Of a stretch of 64,000 nt of DNA, positions 25,023-33,945 are shown piece by piece; position 1 is the first letter of the stretch, and the number at the start of each line of letters is the position of its first letter. The DNA comes from Micromonospora coriariae. Its GTDB lineage: Bacteria > Actinomycetota > Actinomycetes > Mycobacteriales > Micromonosporaceae. Under the pieces are notes generated by a model. That model did not search any database, had not been told where the DNA came from, and saw only the letters and a program-made list of their open reading frames with translations. The stretch lies in contig NZ_LT607412.1 in NCBI RefSeq assembly GCF_900091455.1, positions 6,324,001-6,388,000 of the forward strand. The letters are read 5' to 3'. The position numbers and the translations under genes are program-made.

Positions 25023-25994
25023 ATGCAACAGCGACCGCTCGGCCGAAGCGGGCTGGCGGTTTCCCGGCTCGCGCTCGGCACCATGACGTGGGGCCGGGAC
25101 ACCGACGCCGACGATGCGGCCGCCCAGCTGAAGAGTTACCTGGACGCGGGCGGCAACCTGATCGACACCGCCGACGTGTACGGCGACGGGGACGCCGAGT
25201 CGGTGATCGGCTCGCTGCTGGGCACCCTCGTTCCCCGTGACGATCTGCTGATCGCCACGAAGGCGGGGTTGCGCCCGGGCAGCGGCCGGCGCCGCGACGG
25301 CTCCCGTGGGCACCTGCTGCGCACCCTGGACGCCTCCCTGCGCCGGCTCGGCACCGACCACGTGGACCTGTTCCAGGTGCACGGGTACGACCCGGACACC
25401 CCGCTGGAGGAGACCCTGGCCGCGCTGGACAACGCGGTGGCCAGCGGAAAAGTGCGCTATGTCGGGGTGTCGAACTTCTCCGGCTGGCAGACCGCGCGGG
25501 CCGCCGCCTGGCAGACCGCCTGGCCGGGCCGGGCGCCGGTGGTCGCCGCTCAGGTGGAGTACTCGCTGTTGGAGCGGGGCGTGGAGCGGGAGGTGCTGCC
25601 CGCCTGCGAGGCGCTCGGCCTCGGCGTGCTGCCGTGGTCACCGCTGGGCCGGGGGGTGCTCACGGGCAAGTACCGCCATGGCCGTCCGGCGGACTCCCGG
25701 GCCGCCTCGCCGCACTTCGAGCGGTTCGTCGCCACGTACCTGGAGCCGCGGTGCTCCAGCATCGTGGAGGCGGTGGCGACCGCGGCCGGCGGGCTGGGCG
25801 TGTCGCCGCTGGAGGTGGCGCTGGCCTGGATCCGGGACCGGCCGGGGGTGACCGCGCCGATCCTCGGCGCCCGCACGGTCGGGCAGCTGCTCGGTGCGCT
25901 CCAGGTCGAACGGATCACGCTGCCCGAGGAGATCACCACTGCCCTGGACGACGTCTCCGCCGTGCCGGTGGGCTACCCCGAGCGGGACGGCTAG
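25023..25994 (+). CDS. Aldo/keto reductase
   Basis: This 323-residue NADPH-type reductase has a TIM barrel. The catalytic tetrad is recognisable: Asp and Tyr in NLIDTADVYGDG (about 40-51), Lys in LLIATKAG (about 75-82) and His in DLFQVHGYD (about 117-125). The C-terminal cofactor region is TAPILGARTVGQL. It is divergent from the F420 oxidoreductase gene with a 187-bp gap holding both promoters. The substrate is not evident. Confidence 0.92.
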   Translation: MQQRPLGRSGLAVSRLALGTMTWGRDTDADDAAAQLKSYLDAGGNLIDTADVYGDGDAESVIGSLLGTLVPRDDLLIATKAGLRPGSGRRRDGSRGHLLRTLDASLRRLGTDHVDLFQVHGYDPDTPLEETLAALDNAVASGKVRYVGVSNFSGWQTARAAAWQTAWPGRAPVVAAQVEYSLLERGVEREVLPACEALGLGVLPWSPLGRGVLTGKYRHGRPADSRAASPHFERFVATYLEPRCSSIVEAVATAAGGLGVSPLEVALAWIRDRPGVTAPILGARTVGQLLGALQVERITLPEEITTALDDVSAVPVGYPERDG

Positions 25995-26038
25995 CGCTTC
26001 TCAGGCACGCCCTGGCGGCGGCTGAGGGTCGGCCCGCC

Positions 26039-26956
26039 TCAGATCGCCGGCCGCTGGCCGGGGATGTCCCGGATGGCGGCGAGGAACCGTGCCTGGTCGT
26101 CCCGGGTCGCCGGGTTGACGATCCGGATCCATGAACCGTCGTCGAACCCGATGGTGGACGGGAACTGCATCAGTCGCGCGGCGCTGTGGTCGCCGTCGAC
26201 GCGGGTCACCCGGTGCCGCTCCACGCTCCACAGCACCCGGGGCTGGCGGCGATCCGGCCGACCCTCGTCCGGGCGGCGACCCATCCGCAGCAGGTGCAGG
26301 TGCGTGTCGGTCACCACCAGCGGCGTGCCGGTGTAGCGCTCCAGAAAGAGCAGCAGGCTGCCGGCGAGGCTGGCCAGCTCACCGCTGAAGACGTACCGCC
26401 GCCGGTAGGCGATCTCGGCGAGCTGGTCGGCCAGCGGACGGTACTGGCTGAGCCGGAACAACGCCCGGAAGGCCTCCTGCTCGGGTGTCAACGGCAGCGG
26501 TTGCCGGGGCTCGGCGCCCTGGCGTTGTGCGGGTGGGCCGGGCTCCGGCTCGGCGGCGTCCGCGACCCCGCCGGCCAGCGCGGCGGCCTTGCCGGGAAGC
26601 AGCAGCACACCCGCGGCGATCCGCACAGGTGTCAGCACGGCGTCCACCCAGACCACCGGATTGACGATGTTGAGCAGCCCGAACAGCGCCCGCGGTTCCA
26701 GCGACTCGGCCACGGCGTCGGTCATCGTGTCGGCGAACTGGCTGCCCACCCGGTGCGTCTCGTCCGCCCGGACCGGCGCCAGCCCGACGTAGCGGACCTC
26801 CTGGTCGGGCAGCAGCGGCGCGACCAGGGCGCGTTCCGGCTCGTCGCTGGTGCGGAACTCGTCGCGCAGCTCGCGGGCCTTGTCCCGGGCCGCCCGCGCA
26901 CCGCCGAGCACCGCGTCGGTCAACCGACCGAGCCGGCCCCGCTCCCCTGACGTCAC
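26039..26956 (-). CDS. Hypothetical protein with PH-like C-terminal domain
   Basis: This is a 305-residue protein. A charged helical N-terminus (1-45) leads to a beta-rich part, then a hydrophobic stretch at about 100-130 (ALFGLLNIVNPVVWVDAVL and AAGVLLLPGKAAAL) that could be a membrane-associated hairpin. The C-terminal third (about 205-300) has alternating strands such as TPLVVTDTHLHLLRM and VLWSVERHRVTRVD, as seen in bacterial PH or GRAM-like domains. It is the last gene of an operon with two type VII-like proteins, and its GTG start has GAGGAGG. It may be a membrane-bound accessory of that set. Confidence 0.6.
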   Translation of the reverse strand: MTSGERGRLGRLTDAVLGGARAARDKARELRDEFRTSDEPERALVAPLLPDQEVRYVGLAPVRADETHRVGSQFADTMTDAVAESLEPRALFGLLNIVNPVVWVDAVLTPVRIAAGVLLLPGKAAALAGGVADAAEPEPGPPAQRQGAEPRQPLPLTPEQEAFRALFRLSQYRPLADQLAEIAYRRRYVFSGELASLAGSLLLFLERYTGTPLVVTDTHLHLLRMGRRPDEGRPDRRQPRVLWSVERHRVTRVDGDHSAARLMQFPSTIGFDDGSWIRIVNPATRDDQARFLAAIRDIPGQRPAI

Positions 26957-26976
26957 GCCTTACCTCCTCGACCGGC

Positions 26977-28038
26977 CTAACGGCCCGCCGGCTTCTCTGC
27001 GGGCGGCTGCCCGAAGACATTCTGGTCGATCCAGTCGGCGCCACCCTGCACCGCCTGGTCGATCTGGTCGCTGACCTGCTCGCTACCGGGCACGGAGAGG
27101 CCGGAGGCGAGCGCGACGGACCCCCAGGTGACGCCGTGCACTATCGAGTTCGGCACGTTCCACGGCAGGTTGGTGGCCCAGTCCCGGGCGATCACCCGGG
27201 CGCCGTCGGCGACGCCGTGCGCCCGCAGCGCGGCGGCCCGGTCGAGGGCGCCCATGTCGAACGGTGAACCGGACTTGCCCAGCTTGTAGGTGCCCTTCGT
27301 GGGGTCGAGGAACTTGTGGTGCCACTTGTCGGCCTTGCCGGCGGCGCGCCGCTTGTCGGCGTACTTCTGGCCGGTGCGCAGCTTCTTCTGCATGTCGACG
27401 AGCTTGTCGAGGTGGTTGCGCAGCTTGCGCAGGTACAGCATGACCCGCTGGAGCAGCCGGATGACCTTCTGCAGGTGCGCCGCCAGCGGCCTGATGATCT
27501 TCAGCATGCGGGTGAGCACGATCAGGCCCCTGGTCACGGCGACCCCCATGCCTGCCACCCAGGACGCCCCGGCGGTGAACGGCGCCATCAGCAACGCCGT
27601 CACCAGCGTCACCAGCAGGAAGTTCACGAACTCGACGCAGAGGTCGACGAGCACGTCGTGCACGGTCTGCAGACCGTCGGCGACGCTGCGCAGATACTCC
27701 GCGGTCGCGGCGAACTGCTCGGCGACGTCGAGCAGTTGCTGTTCCACCTCGGCCAGCCGCTGGCCGTACGCCTCGCCGGCGGGCGACCGCCACCCGGGCT
27801 GCGCGGCCTCGCGGGCCCCGCGGTGCCCCTGCGCCAGCTCGCGCACCTGCCCGGCCAGCGCGTCCCACTCGGCGGCCTTCGCGCGCAGCACGGCGGGCTC
27901 GCCGTCGACCATGTCGACGATCTGGATGAGTGGCCAGGCGAGCGTCCGGCAGACGCTGTCGACCGCGTCCTCCACTCCGGACAGTGCGTTGTCGAGGCCG
28001 TTCCACAGCTGGACGGCGCTGCCTGCCGGCCCGCTCAT
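26977..28038 (-). CDS. WXG100-like helical protein, candidate type VII-related effector
   Basis: This is a 353-residue protein. The N-terminal 110 residues are long helices with a WXG-type turn (PGWRSPAGEAYGQRL, about 80-94), as in ESX substrates. A hydrophobic segment follows (about 120-160, FVNFLLVTLVTALLMAPFTAGASWVAGMGVAV), then a basic coiled region rich in Leu/Arg/Lys (165-215) and a polymorphic C-terminal part. This resembles PPE/LXG-style proteins whose C-terminus varies between strains, and also signals a possible toxin carrier. I do not recognise a catalytic motif. Its ATG overlaps the stop of the upstream ESX-like gene. Confidence 0.65.
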   Translation of the reverse strand: MSGPAGSAVQLWNGLDNALSGVEDAVDSVCRTLAWPLIQIVDMVDGEPAVLRAKAAEWDALAGQVRELAQGHRGAREAAQPGWRSPAGEAYGQRLAEVEQQLLDVAEQFAATAEYLRSVADGLQTVHDVLVDLCVEFVNFLLVTLVTALLMAPFTAGASWVAGMGVAVTRGLIVLTRMLKIIRPLAAHLQKVIRLLQRVMLYLRKLRNHLDKLVDMQKKLRTGQKYADKRRAAGKADKWHHKFLDPTKGTYKLGKSGSPFDMGALDRAAALRAHGVADGARVIARDWATNLPWNVPNSIVHGVTWGSVALASGLSVPGSEQVSDQIDQAVQGGADWIDQNVFGQPPAEKPAGR

Positions 28039-28367
28039 CCGGGCAGCCCCGCCTGGATGGCCTTGAACCCGCCGTCGAGGTCCTGCTCGTTGCGTTCGTA
28101 CGTGTCGACCGTGTCGGCCAGCGCGCTGGCGACCCGGCCGAACGCGGCGTTGGCGGCGCCGAACAGCTCCACGCCACCGGCGACCTGCTCGGCGTACTTG
28201 CCGCGGAGCATGTCGCTGGCGAACGGCAGATGGCCGAAGGCGTCCGACGGCACGTCACCGGCCGAGACGATCTGACTCTCCAGCGCCGCCAGCGAGCTGG
28301 CAACCTGCTTGGCGGCTGTTTCCAGTCGACGGATCGCGTGCACGTCGACATCGATGTCCGGCGCCAT
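28035..28367 (-). CDS. Small ESX/EspC-like type VII protein
   Basis: This 110-residue protein is all-helical, with a central turn at DAFGHLPFASDMLRGKY. It matches the size and pattern of actinobacterial type VII secretion targets of the EspC/DUF2580 kind (two helices; VDVHAIRRLETAAKQVA at the start, then YAEQVAGGVELFGAANAAF). It overlaps the following larger WXG-like gene by four bases, the usual arrangement for a secreted heterodimer partner. GGGGAGGAACGGC precedes the ATG. Confidence 0.75.
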   Translation of the reverse strand: MAPDIDVDVHAIRRLETAAKQVASSLAALESQIVSAGDVPSDAFGHLPFASDMLRGKYAEQVAGGVELFGAANAAFGRVASALADTVDTYERNEQDLDGGFKAIQAGLPG

Positions 28368-28460
28368 GCCGTTCCTCCCCCGTGTGTTCAGCGCACCGAC
28401 GATACGATTCCCCGACCGCCGGGCACCACCCCGGTGCGCGGTCCACGGGGGAGGAATCTC

Positions 28461-28880
28461 ATGACAGACCCGATGTCCGCGTTCGACGCGCTCGCCGGAC
28501 GGATCGCCGACATCGAACGCCGGTTCACGGGCCTACAGGACGACCTGGCCGAGCTGTCCGGCACCGCGAGCGACGAGAGCGGCCTGGTCTCCGCGACCGT
28601 CGACGCCACCGGCGTGCTCACCGGCCTCAACTTCGCGCCCGCCGCGCTGCGCGCCGGCACCGAGGGGTTGGCGGAGCTGGTGCTCGACGCGTACCGGCGG
28701 GCCCGCACGGCAGCCACCGAGCGGGTCGAGGAGCGCACCGAGGGGTTGGGCGTCGAGCTCGGCGCGGGCCTGACCGACCTGTTCGGCAGGCCCGGTGACT
28801 TCTCGGCGCTGGGTCGCCTGGAGGAGACCATCGGCCGGCTCGGGCGGCTGGACGACCGCCTCCCGGGTTCGCCGGCATGA
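28461..28880 (+). CDS. YbaB/EbfC-like DNA-binding family protein
   Basis: This 139-residue protein has the layout of YbaB/EbfC proteins: an N-terminal helix (FDALAGRIADIERRFTGLQDDLAELSG), a short beta sheet (SATVDATGVLTGLNFAPAAL) and a C-terminal helix (GLAELVLDAYRRARTAATERVEERTEG). Variants of this family are frequent beside type VII (ESX-like) genes in actinobacteria, where they may act as structural or chaperone proteins and not as nucleoid proteins. It is divergent from the ESX-like operon and overlaps the next gene by four bases. Confidence 0.75.
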   Translation: MTDPMSAFDALAGRIADIERRFTGLQDDLAELSGTASDESGLVSATVDATGVLTGLNFAPAALRAGTEGLAELVLDAYRRARTAATERVEERTEGLGVELGAGLTDLFGRPGDFSALGRLEETIGRLGRLDDRLPGSPA

Positions 28881-29647
28881 CCTCGCCGAGCTGGCCGGAG
28901 ATCGTCGCGCGGCTGCGGGACGCGATCGCCCGTTGCGACCGCGACACGGACCTGGAGCTCTCCGCCGGTTCGCGGGGGATCCGGCTGTTGGTGCGCCGCG
29001 AGGTGGTTCGGGTGCTCTGCCCGGGCTACGACGAGGCACGCCTGACCGCGCTCGGCTGGCGCCGGCCGACCGGCGACACCAACTGGTGGTACGAGTTGCC
29101 GCGTGTTCCGCAGCAGGTGGAGCGGCTGAGCACGTTGGTGGCCCGTACCGCCGCCGAGGTCCTGACCGACCAGCCGGGCGCGCTCTCCTGCCGGGCCGTG
29201 GCACCGGCCACCCGTCCCACCCCGGCGGCGCGGCCGGCCGGGCCGGTCGTCCGGGCGGCACCCGGCCAGACGGCGGAGCCGGCGGTGGTGGCGCTGCTCG
29301 CCGCGGCCGCCGAGCGGCACGACCTGCCCGGATACCTCGGCGTGCTGGCCGGCGCCATGGTGTGCGTTCCGCTGACCGGGGAGCCGGCGGCGGACGGCGA
29401 CTTCCCGTGGGCGGTGGTCGGCGATGCGACGGGCGCGCCGCTGCTGCCGGTCTTCACCTCCCCACAGGCCCTTGCCGCGTTCGCCGGGGCCGGCGTGCCG
29501 TTCGTCGCGCTGCCCTGCGCCGAGCTGCTGGAGGACTGGCCGGACGAGTCGTGGGGGCTGGCGGTGGACGCGGGCAGCGACCGGGCGGTCAGCCTGGCCC
29601 CACCGGCGCTGGCGGCCCTGCTCACGGCGAACGTCCCGGCCGGGTAG
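28877..29647 (+). CDS. TY-Chap/SseB-like domain protein, type VII chaperone candidate
   Basis: This is a 256-residue protein. The N-terminal domain (1-80) has LELSAGSRGIRLLVRREVVRVLCPG and LTALGWRRPTGDTNWWYEL, the pattern of the TY-Chap/YbjN-like domains of actinobacteria. After a Pro/Ala linker, residues about 140-250 resemble an SseB domain (MVCVPLTGE, LLPVFTSPQALAAF, VPFVALPCAELLEDWP). Both domain types accompany type III or VII secretion genes as chaperone-like modules. Coupling to the YbaB-like gene and proximity to ESX-like genes support such a role here. Confidence 0.72.
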   Translation: MTSPSWPEIVARLRDAIARCDRDTDLELSAGSRGIRLLVRREVVRVLCPGYDEARLTALGWRRPTGDTNWWYELPRVPQQVERLSTLVARTAAEVLTDQPGALSCRAVAPATRPTPAARPAGPVVRAAPGQTAEPAVVALLAAAAERHDLPGYLGVLAGAMVCVPLTGEPAADGDFPWAVVGDATGAPLLPVFTSPQALAAFAGAGVPFVALPCAELLEDWPDESWGLAVDAGSDRAVSLAPPALAALLTANVPAG

Positions 29648-29768
29648 CGCCGGGCGCGTGGCATTGATCACGCGCCGGCGCCCAGGGCGGCACGAACCAC
29701 GCGCGGCAGCGGCGCCGGTCACCCCGCAGGGGTGGCGAACGGCCGCTGGGCTGGGCAGCATGGATGGC

Positions 29769-29960
29769 ATGGACTACGAATACGCGCCGCTACGGTTGCC
29801 GCCGAACGTCGACCGGTTGACCGCCGCGGCGCAGCTGGCGATCCAGGCGGAGTTCTCCGGATGGGAGTTGGCCCGGGTGCGGCTGTTCCGGGACGGCACC
29901 CGGCAGGTGGTGCTACGTCGGCGACGGGCCAACCAGCCGCAGCCGGGCCTGTCGTACTGA
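29769..29960 (+). CDS. DUF5703 family small protein
   Basis: This 63-residue protein matches DUF5703 (YEYAPLRLPPNVDRLTAAAQLAIQAEFSGWEL, then DGTRQVVLRRR). The second ATG (29769) is preferred because family members begin MDYEY. The family is widespread in actinobacteria and of unknown function. A strong hairpin follows the stop. Confidence 0.85.
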   Translation: MDYEYAPLRLPPNVDRLTAAAQLAIQAEFSGWELARVRLFRDGTRQVVLRRRRANQPQPGLSY

Positions 29961-29986
29961 CGCCCGGTCGGGCCGGGGGCCACGAG

Positions 29987-30022
29987 GCCCGGGGTCCGGC
30001 CGTGATCGGTCGGGCCCCGGGC
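29987..30022. terminator. Hairpin between convergent genes
   Basis: The 15-bp arms (29987-30001 with 30008-30022, two imperfect pairs) and 6-nt loop lie between the DUF5703 stop and the stop of the minus-strand gene ending at 30033. It is probably a shared terminator. Confidence 0.65.
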
Positions 30023-30032
30023 GTGTCACGGC

Positions 30033-30695
30033 CTAGTGCTGGTGCCCGGCGTGGTCGTGGTCGTCGTCGAGCTCCAGGAACGGGTGCTCGTCGAGCCGAC
30101 CGACCAACCGGTCGTCGACCGCCGGCTGGAACGGGCCGACCGCGTCGTCGTCGTCGAACGACTCCAGGTCGACCGGGGTGCCCACCTCGCTGACCATGAC
30201 CACCCCGTCGAGCGGCTCCAGTTCGGGGACGTCCAGCGCGCCGAGCGAGCCGTCGCCGCTCTGCAGCAGCTCCAGCACCGCCTCACCGACACCCTCCACC
30301 GGCGCCGGCTCGTCGTCCTCCGGGGTGCCCTCGCGGCGGGCCACCTCGGCCACCCGCAGCAGCGCGGAGATGCTCGGCACCCGGTAGTCGCGGCGCTGGC
30401 GTACCGAGATCACCCTGGGGTGCGGGTCGCTGGCCTCGCCTCCCTCGGCGCCGCCGAAGCGCTCGTCGGCCTCGTCCGGGTCGATCGAGTCGACGTCCCA
30501 CGGCGTCACCTCGCCGAAGGCGTCGAGCAGCCGCTCGTCGTAGGCGTAGGACGCGTTGTTCAACGCCACGTACGCCTGCCAGACGTCGTCGTCGTCGACG
30601 CGGCCCTGCGCGGCACGTACGGCGGCCAGGTGGTGGCGGGCCGCTTCGATCACCCGCTCGAGAGCGGCGTCCAGCTCACCGTGCTGGTCGGTCAT
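30033..30695 (-). CDS. Acidic hypothetical protein
   Basis: This is a 220-residue, very acidic protein. ATG 30695 is chosen because GAAGGGA lies 8-10 bases upstream; an ATG six codons earlier lacks a site. The N-terminal 100 residues are helical and contain the conserved-looking DDDVWQAYVALNNASYAYDERLLDAFGEVTPWDVDSI region. The C-terminal half is disordered with many Asp/Glu and ends in a His-rich tail (DDDHDHAGHQH) that could bind metal. This layout is typical of a conserved actinobacterial primosome-like or unknown protein; I cannot assign a function. It lies just downstream of the M20 peptidase-like gene's opposite end. Confidence 0.7.
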   Translation of the reverse strand: MTDQHGELDAALERVIEAARHHLAAVRAAQGRVDDDDVWQAYVALNNASYAYDERLLDAFGEVTPWDVDSIDPDEADERFGGAEGGEASDPHPRVISVRQRRDYRVPSISALLRVAEVARREGTPEDDEPAPVEGVGEAVLELLQSGDGSLGALDVPELEPLDGVVMVSEVGTPVDLESFDDDDAVGPFQPAVDDRLVGRLDEHPFLELDDDHDHAGHQH

Positions 30696-30753
30696 GTGGG
30701 GCAGTCCCTTCACGATGGGGAGGGTCCGAGCCGGGTGCGGCTACCGGACACGG

Positions 30754-32082
30754 CTAGCAGGTGCGGAGGAACCGGTCGAGTACCCGCACGCCGAACTGTA
30801 GTCCGTCGACCGGAACCCGCTCGTCGATGCCGTGGAACAACGCGGAGAAGTTCAGGTCGGCGGGCAGCCGCAGCGGCGCGAACCCGAAGCAACGGATGCC
30901 GAGCTGCGAGAACGCCTTGGCGTCGGTGCCGCCGGAGAGCATGTACGGCACTGGCCGCGCGCCCGGGTCCTCGGCGCGCAGCGCCGCCGACATGGCCTCG
31001 ACCAGGTCACCGTCGAAGGTGGTCTCCAACGCCGGCTGGCGCTGGACGTACTCGATCGCGATGTCCGGGCCGACCAGCTCGCGCAACTGCCGCTCCAACA
31101 GCTCCGACTGACCGGGCAGGCTGCGACAGTCGATGGTGGCGGTGGCCCGGCCGGGGATGACGTTGTCCTTGTAACCGGCGGCCAGCCGGGTCGGGTTCGC
31201 CGTGTTGCGGATGGTCGCGCCGATGATGTTGGCGATCGGGCCGAGCTTCGCGATCGCCGTCTCCGGATCCTCCGGGTCCAACTCGACGCCGAGCAGGTCG
31301 GAGACCTCCTCCAGGAACGCCCGTACGGTGTCGGTGACCACCACCGGGAAACGGTGCCGGCCGATGCGGGCCACCGCCTCGGCCAGCGCGGTGACCGCGT
31401 TGTCGTCGTGCACCATCGAGCCGTGCCCGGGGCGGCCCTTGGCGTGCAGCCGCAGCCAGTCGATGCCCTTCTCGGCGGTCTCGATCAGGTAGAGCCGCTG
31501 ACTGTCGTTCACCGAGTACGAGAAACCACCGACCTCACCGATCGCCTCGGTGCAGCCGTCGAAGAGCTCACGGTGGTTGTCCACCAGGAAACGCGCGCCG
31601 TAGTCGCTGCCCGCCTCCTCGTCGGCGGTGTACGCCAGCACGATGTCGCGCGGGGGGCGTACGCCGGTGCGCTGCCAGTGCCGCACCACCGCGAGCACCA
31701 TGGCGTCGAAGTCCTTCATGTCGATCGCGCCCCGACCCCACAGGTAGCCGTCGCGCTGCTCACCGGAGAACGGGTGCACGGACCACTCGTCGGCGTCGGC
31801 GGGCACCACGTCCAGGTGGCCGTGCACCAGCAGAGCGCCGCGGCTCGGGTCGGTGCCGGGGATCCGGGCCACCACGTTCGCCCGACCGGGCGCGGACTCG
31901 TGCAGGACCGATTCCAGGCCCACCTCGGCGAGCTTCTCCGCCACGTACTCGGCCGCACGGCGCTCACCGACGCTGGTGTCGTTGTCCCCCGTGTTGGTGG
32001 TGTCGATACGCAGCAGGTCGCGGCAGAGGTCCACGACCTCCGCGGTGGGTTCCGGTCCGGCGGGGGCGGCATTGCTCGTCAT
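30754..32082 (-). CDS. M20-family metallopeptidase/deacylase
   Basis: This 442-residue enzyme has a two-zinc amidohydrolase fold of the M20/ArgE/DapE type. Metal ligands are visible: LVHGHLDVVP, GRGAIDMKDF, the Glu pair in YTADEEAGSDYGA, CTEAIGEVGG and the C-terminal His in LFHGIDERVP. The lid domain lies at about 200-320. It hydrolyses an N-acyl or peptide bond in an amino-acid derivative, but the substrate cannot be told. ATG 32082 is used; the upstream in-frame extension has no support. It is divergent from the hemerythrin-like gene. Confidence 0.92.
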   Translation of the reverse strand: MTSNAAPAGPEPTAEVVDLCRDLLRIDTTNTGDNDTSVGERRAAEYVAEKLAEVGLESVLHESAPGRANVVARIPGTDPSRGALLVHGHLDVVPADADEWSVHPFSGEQRDGYLWGRGAIDMKDFDAMVLAVVRHWQRTGVRPPRDIVLAYTADEEAGSDYGARFLVDNHRELFDGCTEAIGEVGGFSYSVNDSQRLYLIETAEKGIDWLRLHAKGRPGHGSMVHDDNAVTALAEAVARIGRHRFPVVVTDTVRAFLEEVSDLLGVELDPEDPETAIAKLGPIANIIGATIRNTANPTRLAAGYKDNVIPGRATATIDCRSLPGQSELLERQLRELVGPDIAIEYVQRQPALETTFDGDLVEAMSAALRAEDPGARPVPYMLSGGTDAKAFSQLGIRCFGFAPLRLPADLNFSALFHGIDERVPVDGLQFGVRVLDRFLRTC

Positions 32083-32256
32083 CGCCTCTTCATACCAGCC
32101 CGAGCCGGCCGGCGGGCCGGCGCACCGGCCGAGGTGGGCCGGACATTCAGGGCGGCGGATGAGGGAGACGGTTTCGCCGGGTCCGCCTTCGGGTACCGCC
32201 GCCCACGACCGCATGTCCCCTGCCGGAGCTTCCGCCCGCCAGTCGAGGAGGGCACC

Positions 32257-32859
32257 ATGTCCGCCGTTTCCCTGCCACCGCTGCCGCCCACCCCCGAGGA
32301 GGGCTACCGGCCCGGCGGACGCAGCATCGCCGACATCGTGGACCGGGAGCACAGGCAACTGCTGGCGCTGCTGGACCAGTTGACCGGCGCGGACGTCGCG
32401 CCGCAGGACGGCCTCACGGTGCTCACCGCCGCGTTGTCGCGGCACCTCTCCGCTGAGGAGCAGTACCTGCTGCCGGCGGTGCGCGCCGCGCTACCGGACA
32501 CGGTCGAGCGGGTGGACGCCGAGATCAACGCCGACGCCGCGCTGCTGGGCATCCTCACGGCGCTGAGCGACGAGACGCTGATTGAGGTCGCCGACCGGGT
32601 TCGCCGACACGTGGACGGGGTCGGCGCTCTCGTCGCGGAGCTGCGCGCGGTGGCCACCGAGGAGGAGCTGATCCGGCTGGGCAACCGGCTGGAGATCGCC
32701 GAGGAGGCGGCGCCGACCCGGCCGCACCCGGGCACCCCGGCCACGCCGCCGTGGAACCGGATCGTCGAGCCGGTGGTGGGGGTGGTGGACAAGGTCCGCG
32801 ACGCGGTGACCGGCCGGTCGACGTACCTGGCGGACCTGCCGGAGCCACCTCGCGGCTGA
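32257..32859 (+). CDS. Hemerythrin HHE-domain protein
   Basis: This 200-residue protein has a four-helix HHE domain at about 25-140 with candidate iron ligands in DIVDREHRQLL (His), LSRHLSAEEQYLLP (His, Glu) and RVRRHVDGVG (His). Such proteins bind a di-iron centre and respond to oxygen, nitric oxide or oxidative stress. The C-terminal 60 residues are a Pro-rich linker and a short helix. GAGGAGG precedes ATG 32257. Confidence 0.85.
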   Translation: MSAVSLPPLPPTPEEGYRPGGRSIADIVDREHRQLLALLDQLTGADVAPQDGLTVLTAALSRHLSAEEQYLLPAVRAALPDTVERVDAEINADAALLGILTALSDETLIEVADRVRRHVDGVGALVAELRAVATEEELIRLGNRLEIAEEAAPTRPHPGTPATPPWNRIVEPVVGVVDKVRDAVTGRSTYLADLPEPPRG

Positions 32860-32945
32860 GGAGCGCCGACACCCACCGATGCATTCAATCTCACCGATCC
32901 GTCCGGGCCCTTCCGCCGACTGCGGCGTGGTCCTACCGTCACCGT

Positions 32946-33917
32946 ATGAACCTGGAGCTGCGACACCTGCGGGTGGTCTGCGCGATCGCGGAGACGGGGA
33001 GTGTGACCAAGGCGGCGTCGGCGCTCGGCCTGGCCCAGCCGGCGCTCACCGCCCAGCTCCAGCGGATCGAGCGGACACTGGGCGGGCCGCTGTTCGACCG
33101 GGATCGCCGCGGCGCGCGGCCCACCGCGCTCGGTGAGCTGGTGCTGGCCCGGGCCCGGGTGCTGCTGCCGGCGATGAAGGGCCTGCAGGACGAGGCGGCC
33201 CGGCTGGCCGGCGCCGGTGAGACGCCGCGCTGGTACCGGTTCGGCGGGGTGAACAGCCCGATCCTGGGGCGGTTGGTGCACCGGCTGGCCGCCGAGCAGC
33301 CGCCCGCGCAGATCACCACGTACGCGTCCTGGTCGGTGGACGAGTTGGCGCAGTTGGTGGCCGGCGGCCGGTTGGATTTCGCGCTCACCGGCGTGTGCGG
33401 TGACGCCGTCCCCTCGGCCGAGTTCGGGTTGAGCTGGCGGGAGGTCTCGGTCGACCCGGTGCTGGTGCTGCTGCCGGAGACCCATCCCCTCGCGCCACGC
33501 GACGAGGTGCGGTTGGTCGACCTGCGTCACGAGCAGTGGGTGGCCGCGCCCGGCGACGGCTGCTTCGGCGACTGCTTCGCCGCCGCCTGCGCCCGCGCCG
33601 GCTTCACCCCCCGCAAGGTGTACGAGACCGACGTGCGGGGCTGCGTCGACCTGGTGGACGCCGGCGAGGCGGTGGCCCTGTGCCAGGCGACGTTCCGCCC
33701 GGTGGCCGGCCTGGTCACCCGACGGCTGGCCGGGATACCGCTGCGCTGGCGGCTGCTGCTGGGCTGGCACCCGGACTCCCCCGCCGCCCAGGGGGCGGAG
33801 CTGGTGCTGGAGACGGCCAAGGCCGCGTACACCGACTCCCTTGCCCCCCATCCCAGCTACCTGGCCTGGCTGCTGCGCAATCCCGGGTTCGGCGTCCGCC
33901 AGCCGAGCGGGGTCTGA
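32946..33917 (+). CDS. LysR-family transcriptional regulator
   Basis: This 323-residue protein has an N-terminal winged HTH (LRHLRVVCAIAETGSVTKAASALGLAQPALTAQLQRIERTLGG) and a periplasmic-binding-type effector domain from about residue 95. Length and order are standard. No divergent target gene adjoins it: the upstream hemerythrin-like gene points the same way. The target is therefore unclear. The closest candidates are the hemerythrin-like gene and its own gene. Confidence 0.92.
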   Translation: MNLELRHLRVVCAIAETGSVTKAASALGLAQPALTAQLQRIERTLGGPLFDRDRRGARPTALGELVLARARVLLPAMKGLQDEAARLAGAGETPRWYRFGGVNSPILGRLVHRLAAEQPPAQITTYASWSVDELAQLVAGGRLDFALTGVCGDAVPSAEFGLSWREVSVDPVLVLLPETHPLAPRDEVRLVDLRHEQWVAAPGDGCFGDCFAAACARAGFTPRKVYETDVRGCVDLVDAGEAVALCQATFRPVAGLVTRRLAGIPLRWRLLLGWHPDSPAAQGAELVLETAKAAYTDSLAPHPSYLAWLLRNPGFGVRQPSGV

Positions 33918-33945
33918 TCCACCGTCGGCGGGGTATCTGGCGGAC

